Shown piece by piece: positions 14,917 through 23,903 of a stretch of DNA of 35,110 bases. Every line of letters starts with the position of its first letter. The stretch's first letter is position 1. The translations under genes and the position numbers were made by a program. The notes under the pieces are model-generated. The model saw only the letters and a list, made by a program, of their open reading frames with translations, made no database searches and had not been told where the DNA came from. Source of the DNA: Firmicutes bacterium CAG:884 (GTDB lineage Bacteria > Bacillota_I > Bacilli_A > RF39 > UBA660); contig HF993333.1 in NCBI GenBank assembly GCA_000433875.1, positions 890-35,999 of the forward strand. The letters run 5' to 3'.

Positions 14917-17900
14917 TGAAAAAAATAACATTAGATGGAAATGAAGCTTGTGCTAGAACATCATACCTATTTACAGAAGTAGCAGGTATTTATCCTATTA
15001 CACCTTCATCGCCAATGTCAGAGTTTATTGATAATGAGAGTAATAAGGGAACACTTAATTTATTTAATGACCGCGTTAAGGTTGTAGAAATGCAATCAGA
15101 AGCTGGAGCTGCGGGATTTGTTCATGGTTCATTAACTTCTGGATTGCTAACATCAACTTATACATCTAGTCAAGGATTATTATTGATGATACCAAATATG
15201 TATAAAATAGCAGGAGAAATGTTACCAGCTGTGTTTCATGTTGCTGCTAGAAGTCTTGCTACACATGCTTTAAGTATTATGGGAGACCATCAAGATGTAT
15301 ATGCAACAAGACAAACGGGTTTTGCAATTTTGGCTTCATCAAGTGTACAAGATGCTGCGCTTTTATCAGCAGTCGCGCATTTGAGCGCAATTGAGACAAG
15401 TATCCCGTTTTTACATTTCTTTGATGGATTTAGAACGAGTCATGAAATAGACAAGATTGATATTTTGGAAAGTAAAGATTATGCGAAACTAATAAATAAA
15501 AATGCATTAAAGGATTTTAGAAATAGAGGCCTTAATCCTAATAAACCTGTAACAAAGGGAACTGCACAAAATGATGATATATATTTTCAAGTTACTGAAG
15601 CGAGAAATCTTGCTTATGAAAAGGTTGCTGATATAGTTGAAGAATACATGAATAAAATCAATGATTTAGCAGGTACAAATTATAAACCTTTTAATTATTA
15701 TGGAAATAAAAAGGCTGAAAAAGTTATTGTTGCAATGGGTTCTGTAAATGAAACTATTAAAGAAACAATTGATTATTTAAATGATAAGAATTATAATGTT
15801 GGTTTAATTGAAGTTCATCTTTATAGACCTTTTAGTGTTAAGCATTTGTTAAATGTACTTCCTAAAGAAGTTAAGAAAATTGCGGTTTTAGATAGAACAA
15901 AAGAACCGGGAAGTATTGGAGAACCTTTATATTTAGATATTGTTGCAGCTTTAAATGGTAAAAATATTTCTATATATGGTGGAAGATATGGCTTGTCAAG
16001 TAAAAATACAAATCCTGCTTGTATAAAGGCTGTTTATGATTTTTTAGATAAACCATTTAATAATTTTACTGTTGGAATAAATGATGATGTGACAAATAGA
16101 AGTTTAAAAATTGATGAAAACTTTAAAATAAGTTCAGCTAATGAAATGTTAATATATGGTTATGGATCTGATGGAATGGTATCAGCTTCAAAATCAATTA
16201 TTAAAACAGTTGGTGAAAATACTAATAATTATGTTCAAGGATATTTTGAATATGATTCTAAAAAATCTGGTGGTGTTACAATATCACATTTAAGGTTTGA
16301 TGAAAATAAGATAAGATCAACTTATTATGTTGAAAATCCTAATTTAGTAGTATGTACAAAAGAATCATATTTAGATAGATTTGATATATTAGATAAAATA
16401 AAAGAAAATGGAACATTTATCTTAAATACTGAAAAGAATGAAGAAGAAATAAAACAAAAATTAAATGATAATATTAAATATATAATAAAGAAAAAACACC
16501 TTAATTTTTATATTATTAATGCTTATAGTTTAGCAAGTAAAGTTGGAATTAAGGGTAAAATAAGTACAATTATGGAAAGTGTTATTTTGAAATTATCTAA
16601 TGTAATGGATTATGAAAAAGCTATTATATATATGAAGAAGGAAATTGAAAAGAAATTTTCTAAGAAGGGTGAAGAAGTAATAACTGCTAATAAGAAAGCT
16701 ATTGATGAATCATTAAAAATACTTCAAAAGGTAGAATTAAATGATGAGGATTTACTTTTAGAGCAAGCAGATAATTTTAAATGTATTGAAGAAGCAATAT
16801 TAGATCGTAAAGGTGAAATGCTTCCTGTATCTAGTTTTATGGATTATAAAGATGGAATAGCAAAGGCTGGTTTTACAGATAAAAATGCGATAAGTGCTGT
16901 TGTTTCTAAATGGAATAAGGAAGCTTGCTTGGAATGTAATCAGTGTTCATTTGTATGTCCACACGGAGTAATAAGACCTTATTTATTGAGTGAGGAAGAA
17001 TATGAGGCAGCACCTAATTATATAAAAGAAAGATGCAAAAAACCTTTATTAAAGTCACTTCAAGATTATTATTTTGTAATAGGTATTGCAATTGATAATT
17101 GTACAGGATGTACTTTGTGTATGAAAACTTGTCCAAATAGAGGAAAAGCTTTAACTGCTTGGAAGATTGATGATGCAAGAAAAAATAAAGAGGCTGAAAT
17201 CTTTAATTATTTAGATAAGAAAATTAAAAACAAATCATTATTTGATATATACTCTGTAAAAGGTAGTCAATTCGAAAGACCTCGTCTTGCTTTTGAGGGA
17301 GCTTGTGCTGGATGTGGGGAACCTGCCTATATAAGAATTTTAACACAATTATTTGGTAAGGAACTAATAATTGCGAATGCAACGGGTTGCTCTTCAATAT
17401 ATGGAGCATCAAGTCCTTGTACACCATATGAAGTTCCGTGGGCTAATTCATTATTTGAAGATAATGCGGAATTTGCGCTTGGAATGGTGATTGCTAATAA
17501 ACAAATGAAGGCAAGAATAAGAAAAATAATGGAGGAGAATAAAAATAATCCATTATGTAAAAAATATTTGGAAAATGAAAATGATTATAAAGTTACAGAA
17601 GAAGTATATGAAAATATAGATTATAGTGCAATTCCAGAACTAAGGAAAGTCAAAGAATATATTAAAAAAAGAAGTATTTGGGCTGTTGGTGGTGATGGCT
17701 GGGCTTATGATATTGGTTATGGTGGAATTGATCACGTTTTATCAACAAATGAAAATATTAATATTTTAGTATTAGATACACAGGTTTATTCTAATACTGG
17801 TGGTCAAGCAAGTAAAGCAACACCAATTGGTGCGCTTGCACAGTTTGCTGGATTTGGAAAGAAAAATTATAAAAAAGATTTAGCGCGTATGGCTTTAGCT

Positions 17901-18302
17901 TATCCGCATGTTTATGTTGCTACTGTTTGTTTGGGTGCTAATCCTAATCAATTAGTAAAGGTCTTGAAAGAGGCTAATGAATATGAGGGACCTTCAATTG
18001 TTATTGCATATGCTCCTTGTATATCTCATGGTATAAAAGGTGGAATGGAAAATAGTATTGATATTGAAAAAGAAGCTGTTGCTTGTGGATATTATCCTTT
18101 ATTCCATTATAAGCCTGGAGAGGATTTTGTTTTAGATAGCAAGAATGTTAATTTTGATGATTATCCGGTATTTATAGAAAGACAAACAAGGTTTAATGCT
18201 TTAAAGAAAGTAAATCCTAGTGAAGCGGATAAATTATTGGAATATAATATATTAGAAGCTAAAAAAAGATTCTACTATTATGAGAATCTAGCTAAAAAGT
18301 AA
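14916..18302 (+). CDS. nifJ: Pyruvate:ferredoxin/flavodoxin oxidoreductase
   Basis: This enzyme oxidises pyruvate and CoA to acetyl-CoA and CO2 and reduces ferredoxin or flavodoxin, a key anaerobic energy step. All domains are in one chain: domain I with GIYPITPSSPMSE near the N-terminus; a ferredoxin domain with two 4Fe-4S motifs, CLECNQCSFVCP (about 670) and CTGCTLCMKTCP (about 728); the proximal-cluster GACAGCGE (about 795); and the TPP-binding GDGWAYDIGYGG (about 925) with NTGGQASKATPIG. The GTG at 14916 is the likely start because AGGAGG lies 6 bases upstream and KKITLDGNEAC is the normal family start; a TTG at 14889 lies inside herA. At 1128 residues it is slightly shorter than the usual 1170-1190. 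Confidence 0.96.
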   Translation: MKKITLDGNEACARTSYLFTEVAGIYPITPSSPMSEFIDNESNKGTLNLFNDRVKVVEMQSEAGAAGFVHGSLTSGLLTSTYTSSQGLLLMIPNMYKIAGEMLPAVFHVAARSLATHALSIMGDHQDVYATRQTGFAILASSSVQDAALLSAVAHLSAIETSIPFLHFFDGFRTSHEIDKIDILESKDYAKLINKNALKDFRNRGLNPNKPVTKGTAQNDDIYFQVTEARNLAYEKVADIVEEYMNKINDLAGTNYKPFNYYGNKKAEKVIVAMGSVNETIKETIDYLNDKNYNVGLIEVHLYRPFSVKHLLNVLPKEVKKIAVLDRTKEPGSIGEPLYLDIVAALNGKNISIYGGRYGLSSKNTNPACIKAVYDFLDKPFNNFTVGINDDVTNRSLKIDENFKISSANEMLIYGYGSDGMVSASKSIIKTVGENTNNYVQGYFEYDSKKSGGVTISHLRFDENKIRSTYYVENPNLVVCTKESYLDRFDILDKIKENGTFILNTEKNEEEIKQKLNDNIKYIIKKKHLNFYIINAYSLASKVGIKGKISTIMESVILKLSNVMDYEKAIIYMKKEIEKKFSKKGEEVITANKKAIDESLKILQKVELNDEDLLLEQADNFKCIEEAILDRKGEMLPVSSFMDYKDGIAKAGFTDKNAISAVVSKWNKEACLECNQCSFVCPHGVIRPYLLSEEEYEAAPNYIKERCKKPLLKSLQDYYFVIGIAIDNCTGCTLCMKTCPNRGKALTAWKIDDARKNKEAEIFNYLDKKIKNKSLFDIYSVKGSQFERPRLAFEGACAGCGEPAYIRILTQLFGKELIIANATGCSSIYGASSPCTPYEVPWANSLFEDNAEFALGMVIANKQMKARIRKIMEENKNNPLCKKYLENENDYKVTEEVYENIDYSAIPELRKVKEYIKKRSIWAVGGDGWAYDIGYGGIDHVLSTNENINILVLDTQVYSNTGGQASKATPIGALAQFAGFGKKNYKKDLARMALAYPHVYVATVCLGANPNQLVKVLKEANEYEGPSIVIAYAPCISHGIKGGMENSIDIEKEAVACGYYPLFHYKPGEDFVLDSKNVNFDDYPVFIERQTRFNALKKVNPSEADKLLEYNILEAKKRFYYYENLAKK

Positions 18303-18395
18303 AAAAAAGGAACCTGCTTGCGCAGGCCCGATAAAAGAATAAAAAGGGGTTGGCTAGTGTAATACTAGCTTCCAATTCGCCTAATCGAATTGGCA
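18303..18395 (-). ncRNA. Candidate minus-strand small RNA between nifJ and recG
   Basis: The predicted RNA is about 93 nt, running leftward. Three hairpins can be drawn: CCAATTCG/CGAATTGG, GCTAGT/ACTAGC, and a terminal stem GGGCCTGC/GCAGGTTC closed by a GCAA tetraloop and followed by eight T. The terminal stem includes two G-U pairs that exist only on the minus strand, and the GNRA loop is likewise only formed there. A C-rich unpaired stretch (CCAACCCC then a U run) lies between hairpins 2 and 3. A matching promoter is at 18402-18430. I do not recognise a known RNA family. Part of the region may also serve as a + strand terminator for nifJ. Confidence 0.55.
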
Positions 18396-18440
18396 ATTTA
18401 TATACTATTATAAAATGGTTGGTTTGTCAACCCTTTTTTT
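18340..18440 (+). terminator. Possible + strand branched terminator for nifJ
   Basis: A GGGTTG near 18346-18351 can pair with CAACCC (18429-18434), which is followed by T7. The two internal hairpins would form a multibranch structure. This competes with the minus-strand RNA reading of the same DNA. Confidence 0.4.
18402..18430 (-). promoter_or_regulatory. Minus-strand promoter of the candidate small RNA
   Basis: On the minus strand TTGACA (18430-18425) is a perfect -35, followed after 17 bases by TAGTAT (18407-18402). Transcription would start near 18395. Confidence 0.6.
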
Positions 18441-18530
18441 GTTTTTTTTGGTTTTTTTTGTGGAGGTTTAGTTGAGATGTAATTTTATCTTGGTAATTGT
18501 CAAAAAACACTATGAAAAATGTAATTGGTG

Positions 18531-18539
18531 TGTTATACT
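18531..18539 (+). promoter_or_regulatory. Extended -10 promoter of recG
   Basis: TGTTATACT matches an extended -10; no convincing -35 is seen. recG begins 39 bases further on behind GGGGAGG. Confidence 0.5.
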
Positions 18540-18578
18540 AAACAAAGGATTTAATGCTAAACATGAGGGGAGGAATGT

Positions 18579-20564
18579 ATGAAGTTAGAAGAGATAAAAA
18601 GAATTGGGCCTAAAACGTTAAGTTTATTTAATAAGATTAAAATAAAAGATACAGATGATTTGATTTATTATTATCCGTTTCGCTACAATGTCATAAAGAG
18701 AACGGATTTAAAGATGGCAGATAATAATAGTTATGTAGTTGTTGATGGAAGAATTGAAACAAAGCCTTCATTTTATAGGATTAAGAAAAATTTGGATAAA
18801 TTGAGTTTTAAATTAAATACGGGGTCTTTTTTAGTAAATGTTACTTTATTTAATAGGGGATTTATGAGGTTAATGTTAAAGGAAACTGCTACTGTTACTA
18901 TTACTGGAAAGTATGATAAACTTCATAATTCTATAGTTGGAACGGATATAAGACTTGGTTTGATTGGTAATAAGATAATAATTGAGCCGGTTTATCATTT
19001 AACTTATGGACTTAGTAAAAAGGTTTTGAAAAAGTATATTGATGTTGCTTTGAGTGATTATGATGTTAAGGAGTATGTTCCTGAATATTTGAAAGAAAAA
19101 TATCACTTTATGGATAAAAAAAGAGCTATATATATTCTTCATAATCCGGGTGATGTTGATGAATTAAAAGAGGCTTTAGAGTGTTTAAAGTATGAGGAAT
19201 TGTTTGTTTTTATGTTAAAGATGAATTATTTGAAAAATAATAAGACATTTAAGGTTGGTTTGAAAAGAAATATTGAAAAAAATAGGGTTTCAGATTTTAT
19301 AGATAAATTACCTTTTAAATTAACGGATGATCAGAGTAAATCGGTTGATGAGATATATGATGATTTAAATTCTTCAAGGAGAATGAATAGGTTATTACAG
19401 GGTGATGTTGGTTCTGGTAAGACTTTAGTTGCAATTATAGCTTTATATATAAATTATTTGAGTAATTATCAAGGTGCTTTAATGGTTCCGACAGAGATAC
19501 TTGCTAGGCAGCATTATGAAAATATAAAGAATATGCTAGATCCTTATGGTGTTAATGTTTGTTTGATAACGAGTAAGATAAAGGCAAAAGAAAGGAAAGA
19601 AATATATAAGGGGTTAGAGAATGGAAGTATAAATATTGCAATTGGTACACATGCTTTAATAAGTGAAAAGGTAAAATATAATAATTTGGGTTTGGTTATA
19701 ACTGATGAACAGCATAGATTTGGGGTTAATCAAAGGGCCGAATTAAAAAATAAAGGTATTACACCGGATACTTTATATATGAGTGCAACGCCAATACCTA
19801 GAACTTATGCTCTTGTTTTATATGGTGATATGGATATATCTAGTATTAGGACAATGCCGAGTGGTCGAAAAAAGATAATTACTTTATTAAAGAAAGAAAC
19901 TGAGATAAAAGATGTTTTATATATGATGCTTGATGAGCTTAAGAAGGGGCATCAAATATATGTTGTCGCGCCTTTGATTGATGATAGTGAAAAGATGGAT
20001 TTAGAGAATGTGAATGCTTTATATGAGAAGATGAATGCTGCATTTGGTAAATTATATAAGATTGGTTTATTGCATGGTAAGATGACTAATGAGGAAAAAG
20101 AAGATGTAATGAATTCATTTAAAAATAATGATGTGCAGATTCTTGTTTCAACTACCGTAATAGAGGTTGGGATTGATGTTAAGAATGCTACAATGATGGT
20201 TATTTTTGATGCGTTTAGGTTTGGTTTATCGGCTCTTCATCAGCTTAGGGGGAGAGTTGGTAGAAATGAATTGCAGTCATATTGTGTACTTATTTCTAAT
20301 TATGAGAAGGAAAGGTTAAAGATAATGACTGAGGTTAGTGATGGGTTTGAGATAGCTGAACAAGATTTTCGTTTAAGGGGTAGTGGTGATTTGTTTGGTT
20401 ATAAGCAAAGTGGCGATATGGCATTTGATTTGAGTGATGTTAGGAAGGATTATAATCTTTTGTTACAGGCTAAAAGTGATGTTGAAGAGTTTGTAAAGTG
20501 TAATGAAGATGTAAATAGAATGTTGATTGATGAGATTAATAAAACTTTGACAGACCTTGATTAG
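18579..20564 (+). CDS. recG: ATP-dependent DNA helicase RecG
   Basis: RecG remodels stalled replication forks and Holliday junctions. The protein starts with the helix-hairpin-helix-like IKRIGPKTLSLFNKI, followed by the wedge/OB domain that grips the fork (about 50-160). The SF2 motor has Walker A GDVGSGKT (about 274), DEQHRFG (DExH box, about 375), SATPIPRTYAL, and the late motifs VSTTVIEVGIDVKN and HQLRGRVGRN. The C-terminal FRLRGSGDLFGYKQSG is the RecG TRG signature. Its 661 residues are slightly under the usual 680-690. It is the last clear housekeeping gene before the defence island. Confidence 0.96.
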   Translation: MKLEEIKRIGPKTLSLFNKIKIKDTDDLIYYYPFRYNVIKRTDLKMADNNSYVVVDGRIETKPSFYRIKKNLDKLSFKLNTGSFLVNVTLFNRGFMRLMLKETATVTITGKYDKLHNSIVGTDIRLGLIGNKIIIEPVYHLTYGLSKKVLKKYIDVALSDYDVKEYVPEYLKEKYHFMDKKRAIYILHNPGDVDELKEALECLKYEELFVFMLKMNYLKNNKTFKVGLKRNIEKNRVSDFIDKLPFKLTDDQSKSVDEIYDDLNSSRRMNRLLQGDVGSGKTLVAIIALYINYLSNYQGALMVPTEILARQHYENIKNMLDPYGVNVCLITSKIKAKERKEIYKGLENGSINIAIGTHALISEKVKYNNLGLVITDEQHRFGVNQRAELKNKGITPDTLYMSATPIPRTYALVLYGDMDISSIRTMPSGRKKIITLLKKETEIKDVLYMMLDELKKGHQIYVVAPLIDDSEKMDLENVNALYEKMNAAFGKLYKIGLLHGKMTNEEKEDVMNSFKNNDVQILVSTTVIEVGIDVKNATMMVIFDAFRFGLSALHQLRGRVGRNELQSYCVLISNYEKERLKIMTEVSDGFEIAEQDFRLRGSGDLFGYKQSGDMAFDLSDVRKDYNLLLQAKSDVEEFVKCNEDVNRMLIDEINKTLTDLD

Positions 20565-20626
20565 AGTATATATTATAATGATTTATAAAAAATGTGTAAA
20601 GTAAGAAAATAATTTTTTTAAAAATA

Positions 20627-20655
20627 TTGACTATAAAAAAGATATATTTTATAAT
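20627..20655 (+). promoter_or_regulatory. Strong promoter of the candidate small RNA
   Basis: TTGACT (20627-20632) and TATAAT (20650-20655) are spaced by exactly 17 bases; initiation is expected at about 20662. Confidence 0.75.
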
Positions 20656-20661
20656 TAATAT

Positions 20662-20783
20662 AGCATACGGAAGTGTGCTGGGTATCTTACGATTTTTGTT
20701 GGTATTATATCATGGTGAGATACTCCTGAAAAACCCCCTGAATGGACTGTAATGAAATTTTTATTTCATTGCAGTCTTTTTTG
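20662..20783 (+). ncRNA. Candidate structured small RNA downstream of recG
   Basis: About 122 nt of non-coding, clearly structured sequence. Hairpin 1 is AGCATAC/GTGTGCT with a GGAA tetraloop, beginning at the predicted first base. Hairpin 2 is an 11-bp stem (20680-20690 with 20715-20725) and a 24-nt loop. Then comes an unpaired AAAAACCCCCTGAATG segment, and a 14-bp terminator stem follows. Each of the three stems contains U-G wobble pairs valid only on the + strand, which supports RNA function and direction. The promoter places the start at the base of hairpin 1. There is no open reading frame downstream in range to make it a riboswitch leader, because the RNA ends in a terminator about 170 nt before the next gene. 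I know no matching family (not tmRNA, SRP or 6S by inspection). Confidence 0.65.
20745..20782 (+). terminator. Terminator of the candidate small RNA
   Basis: A 14-bp stem from 20745-20758 with 20763-20776, one U-G pair, a TTTT loop and T6. Confidence 0.88.
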
Positions 20784-20871
20784 TTTAATATAGATGTAAT
20801 TGTAGTGTATTATAGTGAAAATATAATTAAATATTAGTATATTTTAAATTTCTAAAAATTTTAAGTATATT

Positions 20872-20913
20872 TTGTCCGAAAATGTAGACAAGTTTTAAAA
20901 AAAAGAGTAAAAT
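20872..20913 (+). promoter_or_regulatory. Promoter and operator-like repeat of the XRE/RM operon
   Basis: TAGACA (20885-20890) and TAAAAT (20908-20913) are 17 bases apart. An inverted repeat TTGTC-N10-GACAA (20872-20891) overlaps the -35. The placement fits autoregulation by the XRE protein encoded next. The rest of 20784-20870 is AT-rich with nothing I can name. Confidence 0.5.
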
Positions 20914-20950
20914 TATTTATAGAAGAAATAATTAAAAAAGAAGTGAAAAT

Positions 20951-21472
20951 ATGAATTCAAATGAACTAAAAAATATTGTTGAAAATGCTAGAATTGCAAA
21001 GCGAATTTCTCAAAGAGAACTTGCTAAACTATCTGGAATAGGTAGAAGCACTTTGAATGATATTATTAATGGAAAAATAAAAAAGGTAGATGTTGATTCT
21101 TTAAAGAAGATAGCTGAAACTTTAGATTTATCTTTAACTAATCTTTTAAAAGTTGCTGGTTATGATGAATTTTTAGATTATTTGTCTTTAGATAAATATA
21201 AAAATAAATCCACGAAGGATTTAAAAAAATTAATTGATGAATATAAGAAGTCAGAACTTAAATTATTAGAATTTGATAAACATAAAAGAGATGTTACTAG
21301 GAAAGCAAGACAAAAAATGTTCACTACAATTGAACATATGAAAATAATGAAAGATAATAAAGATAGTTTATATACAATTGATAAAGCAATTGATGATGTT
21401 CAATCTGCATTTGATCAATTAGAAATGGTAGAGCATAAATATGATCATAATGAACTATCTAAGGGTATATAA
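20951..21472 (+). CDS. XRE family helix-turn-helix regulator, probable RM controller
   Basis: Residues about 8-62 form a Cro/C1-type HTH: ARIAKRISQRELAKLSGIGR, with the recognition helix around STLNDIINGKIKK. The remaining ~110 residues are helical and highly charged, probably for dimerisation; true RM controller (C) proteins are usually shorter (about 80-100 residues), so this is a longer relative. It lies 16 bases in front of the methyltransferase gene and behind a promoter carrying an inverted repeat, consistent with timed expression of restriction after methylation. The start ATG is preceded by AAGAAGTGA. Confidence 0.82.
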   Translation: MNSNELKNIVENARIAKRISQRELAKLSGIGRSTLNDIINGKIKKVDVDSLKKIAETLDLSLTNLLKVAGYDEFLDYLSLDKYKNKSTKDLKKLIDEYKKSELKLLEFDKHKRDVTRKARQKMFTTIEHMKIMKDNKDSLYTIDKAIDDVQSAFDQLEMVEHKYDHNELSKGI

Positions 21473-21488
21473 TTTGGGGAGGTAAATT

Positions 21489-23903
21489 ATGAGAACATAC
21501 ATAAGTCTTTTTAGCAGCGCTGGTGTTGGATGTTATGGATTTAAAGAAAATGGCTTTGAATGCATAGCAACTAGTGAATTAATAAAAAGTAGAATAGATA
21601 TACAAAAATATAATAATAAGTGTAAATATCAAACCGGTTATATATGTGGCGATATAACTGATAATAATATTCAAGATAAAATATATAATGAAATAGACTA
21701 TTGGAAAAATAATGAAAATTTAATTGATGTTGATGTTGTAGTTGCAACTCCGCCATGCCAAGGTATGTCTACAGCTAATTATAAAAAGAGTAATGAGCAA
21801 AAGAGAAATAGTTTAGTTGTAGAAGCAGTTAAAATTGTAAAAAAAATCAAACCAAAAGTATTTGTTTTCGAAAATGTTAGAGCTTTTATTAATACTATCT
21901 GTACAGACGTTGATGGTACTGATAAAAAAATAGGTGATACTATCATTTCAAATTTAGGAGATAATTATAATATAGAATATAGAGTTATCAATTTTAAGGA
22001 TTATGGGGTTCCATCTAGTAGGCCAAGAACATTAGTTATTGGAACAAGAAAAGATCAAGATTTTATGTCTCCTTTGAATCTATTTCCACTTCCAGAAAAA
22101 CAAATATCATTAAAAGAAGCAATAGGTAAATTAAAAAAACTAGATAATCAAAATGATTATGATGAAAAAGATATTTTGCATTTCTTTAGACCATATGATT
22201 CTTATATGAGAGAATGGATTCATGATTTGAAAGAGGGAGAATCTGCATTTAATAATCCAGATAACAAAAAGCCATATAAGATAGTTGATGGTAAAAAAGA
22301 ACTGTTAAAATCTGGACATCTTGGAAATAAGTATAGACGTTTATTTTGGGACAAGCCATGTGCTTGTGTAGCAACTAGAAATGATCAATTAGCAGCAATG
22401 GATACTATACATCCAAGAGATGATAGAGTTTTATCAATTAGAGAATTAATGAAAGTAATGAGTATACCTGATTCGTTTAGATGGGTTGCTGAAGATATTA
22501 ATGATAGTGAAATCATAAAAAATCGAATTGAATTTATGAAAAAAAATGAATTAAACATAAGAAGATGTATTGGAGAAGCTGTTCCAACTCAAATAATGAC
22601 TAAGATAGCTAAAAATATAAATGATATGTTTGATTTCAATGAATATATCACAACAAAGAGCAAAGATAATATAAAAGATAATCTTTATATTAGATCGTAT
22701 ATAAACGAAGAAAAGAATAGTACTAAGGAAGCTAAAGAAAATGGTTCATTTTATACACCTCAATCTGTTATTTACGATTGCCTAAAGAGTATTAGTGAAT
22801 ATGATAAAAAATCGGTAAGAATACTAGAACCATCAGTAGGAGGAGGAAATTTCTTAATTCCTATAATATCAAAATTCTATAATACTGAAAAAATATATTT
22901 GGATATTGTTGATATTAATAAAGATGTTTTAAATGATACAGTTAGTGAATTAAAAAAATATAATTTAGATCCTAATCGAGTAATTATTAATCCAATTAAC
23001 ATTGATTTTATTGATTATAATTTCAAATATGATTACGATTACATTATTGGGAATCCCCCATTTTTTAAACTAGACTCAAAAGCTAAAAAAAATTATAAGA
23101 AAAAAATAGAATTTGATTGTGAAAATATTTATGGAGTTTTCCTTGAAAAAATATATAACAAAAGTACAAATATAATTATGGTTTTGCCAAAAACATTTAT
23201 CATGACTCCAGAATTTGATTCGTTAAGAAAAAAATATGAAAGTTATAATATTGTTTCTATCACAGATTATGGAGTGAATGCATTTAAAAAAGTTTTTATT
23301 GAAATACTAGTTATACATTTTACAAAAGACAAATGTGATAATACAAATATTTTTAATAAAAGAAATAATGAACTAAGAATTGTTCCACAAAAGTATATTT
23401 ATCATGATAGATTATGGTTGATATATAGAAACTCATTTTTTGATGAATATATAAAAAAACTAAAACTGGATGTATTTGATTTTTTCAGAGATAGACAAAT
23501 TACAAATAAGTACTTAAAAACAAATGGTAAATATTGGGTAGTAAAATCTAAAAATATACTTGATGATGGTTCAGTTGTTCACATTGATGGATATGATAAA
23601 TATATTGATGATCCTTCATCGTTTATTTGTAATAAATATTGTAATTCAAATACAATTATAATGCCTAATTTTACTTATAACTTAAGAGCAGCTTTGATGC
23701 CAAAGAATGTAATTGTAAATGGTTCTATCGCTGTTTTATATCCTAAAATTGACAATATAGATATAAACAAAATTGATTTATCAATTTATGCAACTGATGA
23801 ATTCAGAGAATACTATTCAATTGTTAAAAGCAAATCAAAATTTACAATTAATATAGATAAAAATTCTTTATATTATATAGGAGTGGTGAATTATGAATTT
23901 TAA
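21489..23903 (+). CDS. Fused cytosine-C5 and adenine-N6 DNA methyltransferase
   Basis: Residues 1 to about 385 are a cytosine-C5 methyltransferase: motif I LFSSAGVGCYG, motif IV TPPCQGMS (catalytic Cys near residue 92), motif VI FENVR (about 127), motif VIII VPSSRPRTLVIG (about 174), and motif X IGEAVPTQI (about 360). From about 415 a second, N6-adenine type methylase follows: SFYTPQSV, motif I LEPSVGGGNFL (about 444) and motif IV NPPFF (about 520), with a ~200-residue C-terminal region that may recognise DNA. One 804-residue chain would modify C and A, as expected for an asymmetric site methylated on both strands. GGGGAGG lies before the ATG. It overlaps the next gene by 11 bases. Confidence 0.88.
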   Translation: MRTYISLFSSAGVGCYGFKENGFECIATSELIKSRIDIQKYNNKCKYQTGYICGDITDNNIQDKIYNEIDYWKNNENLIDVDVVVATPPCQGMSTANYKKSNEQKRNSLVVEAVKIVKKIKPKVFVFENVRAFINTICTDVDGTDKKIGDTIISNLGDNYNIEYRVINFKDYGVPSSRPRTLVIGTRKDQDFMSPLNLFPLPEKQISLKEAIGKLKKLDNQNDYDEKDILHFFRPYDSYMREWIHDLKEGESAFNNPDNKKPYKIVDGKKELLKSGHLGNKYRRLFWDKPCACVATRNDQLAAMDTIHPRDDRVLSIRELMKVMSIPDSFRWVAEDINDSEIIKNRIEFMKKNELNIRRCIGEAVPTQIMTKIAKNINDMFDFNEYITTKSKDNIKDNLYIRSYINEEKNSTKEAKENGSFYTPQSVIYDCLKSISEYDKKSVRILEPSVGGGNFLIPIISKFYNTEKIYLDIVDINKDVLNDTVSELKKYNLDPNRVIINPINIDFIDYNFKYDYDYIIGNPPFFKLDSKAKKNYKKKIEFDCENIYGVFLEKIYNKSTNIIMVLPKTFIMTPEFDSLRKKYESYNIVSITDYGVNAFKKVFIEILVIHFTKDKCDNTNIFNKRNNELRIVPQKYIYHDRLWLIYRNSFFDEYIKKLKLDVFDFFRDRQITNKYLKTNGKYWVVKSKNILDDGSVVHIDGYDKYIDDPSSFICNKYCNSNTIIMPNFTYNLRAALMPKNVIVNGSIAVLYPKIDNIDINKIDLSIYATDEFREYYSIVKSKSKFTINIDKNSLYYIGVVNYEF

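Noticed and set aside
20662..20783. Riboswitch or T-box leader for the XRE operon
   Set aside because: The terminator ends the RNA well before the operon's own promoter, and no known riboswitch or T-box core motif is visible.
20662..20783. SRP RNA, tmRNA or 6S RNA
   Set aside because: Lacks the SRP domain IV loop and GGAAGCAGC-type motif, has no tRNA-like ends, and is too short with the wrong fold for 6S.
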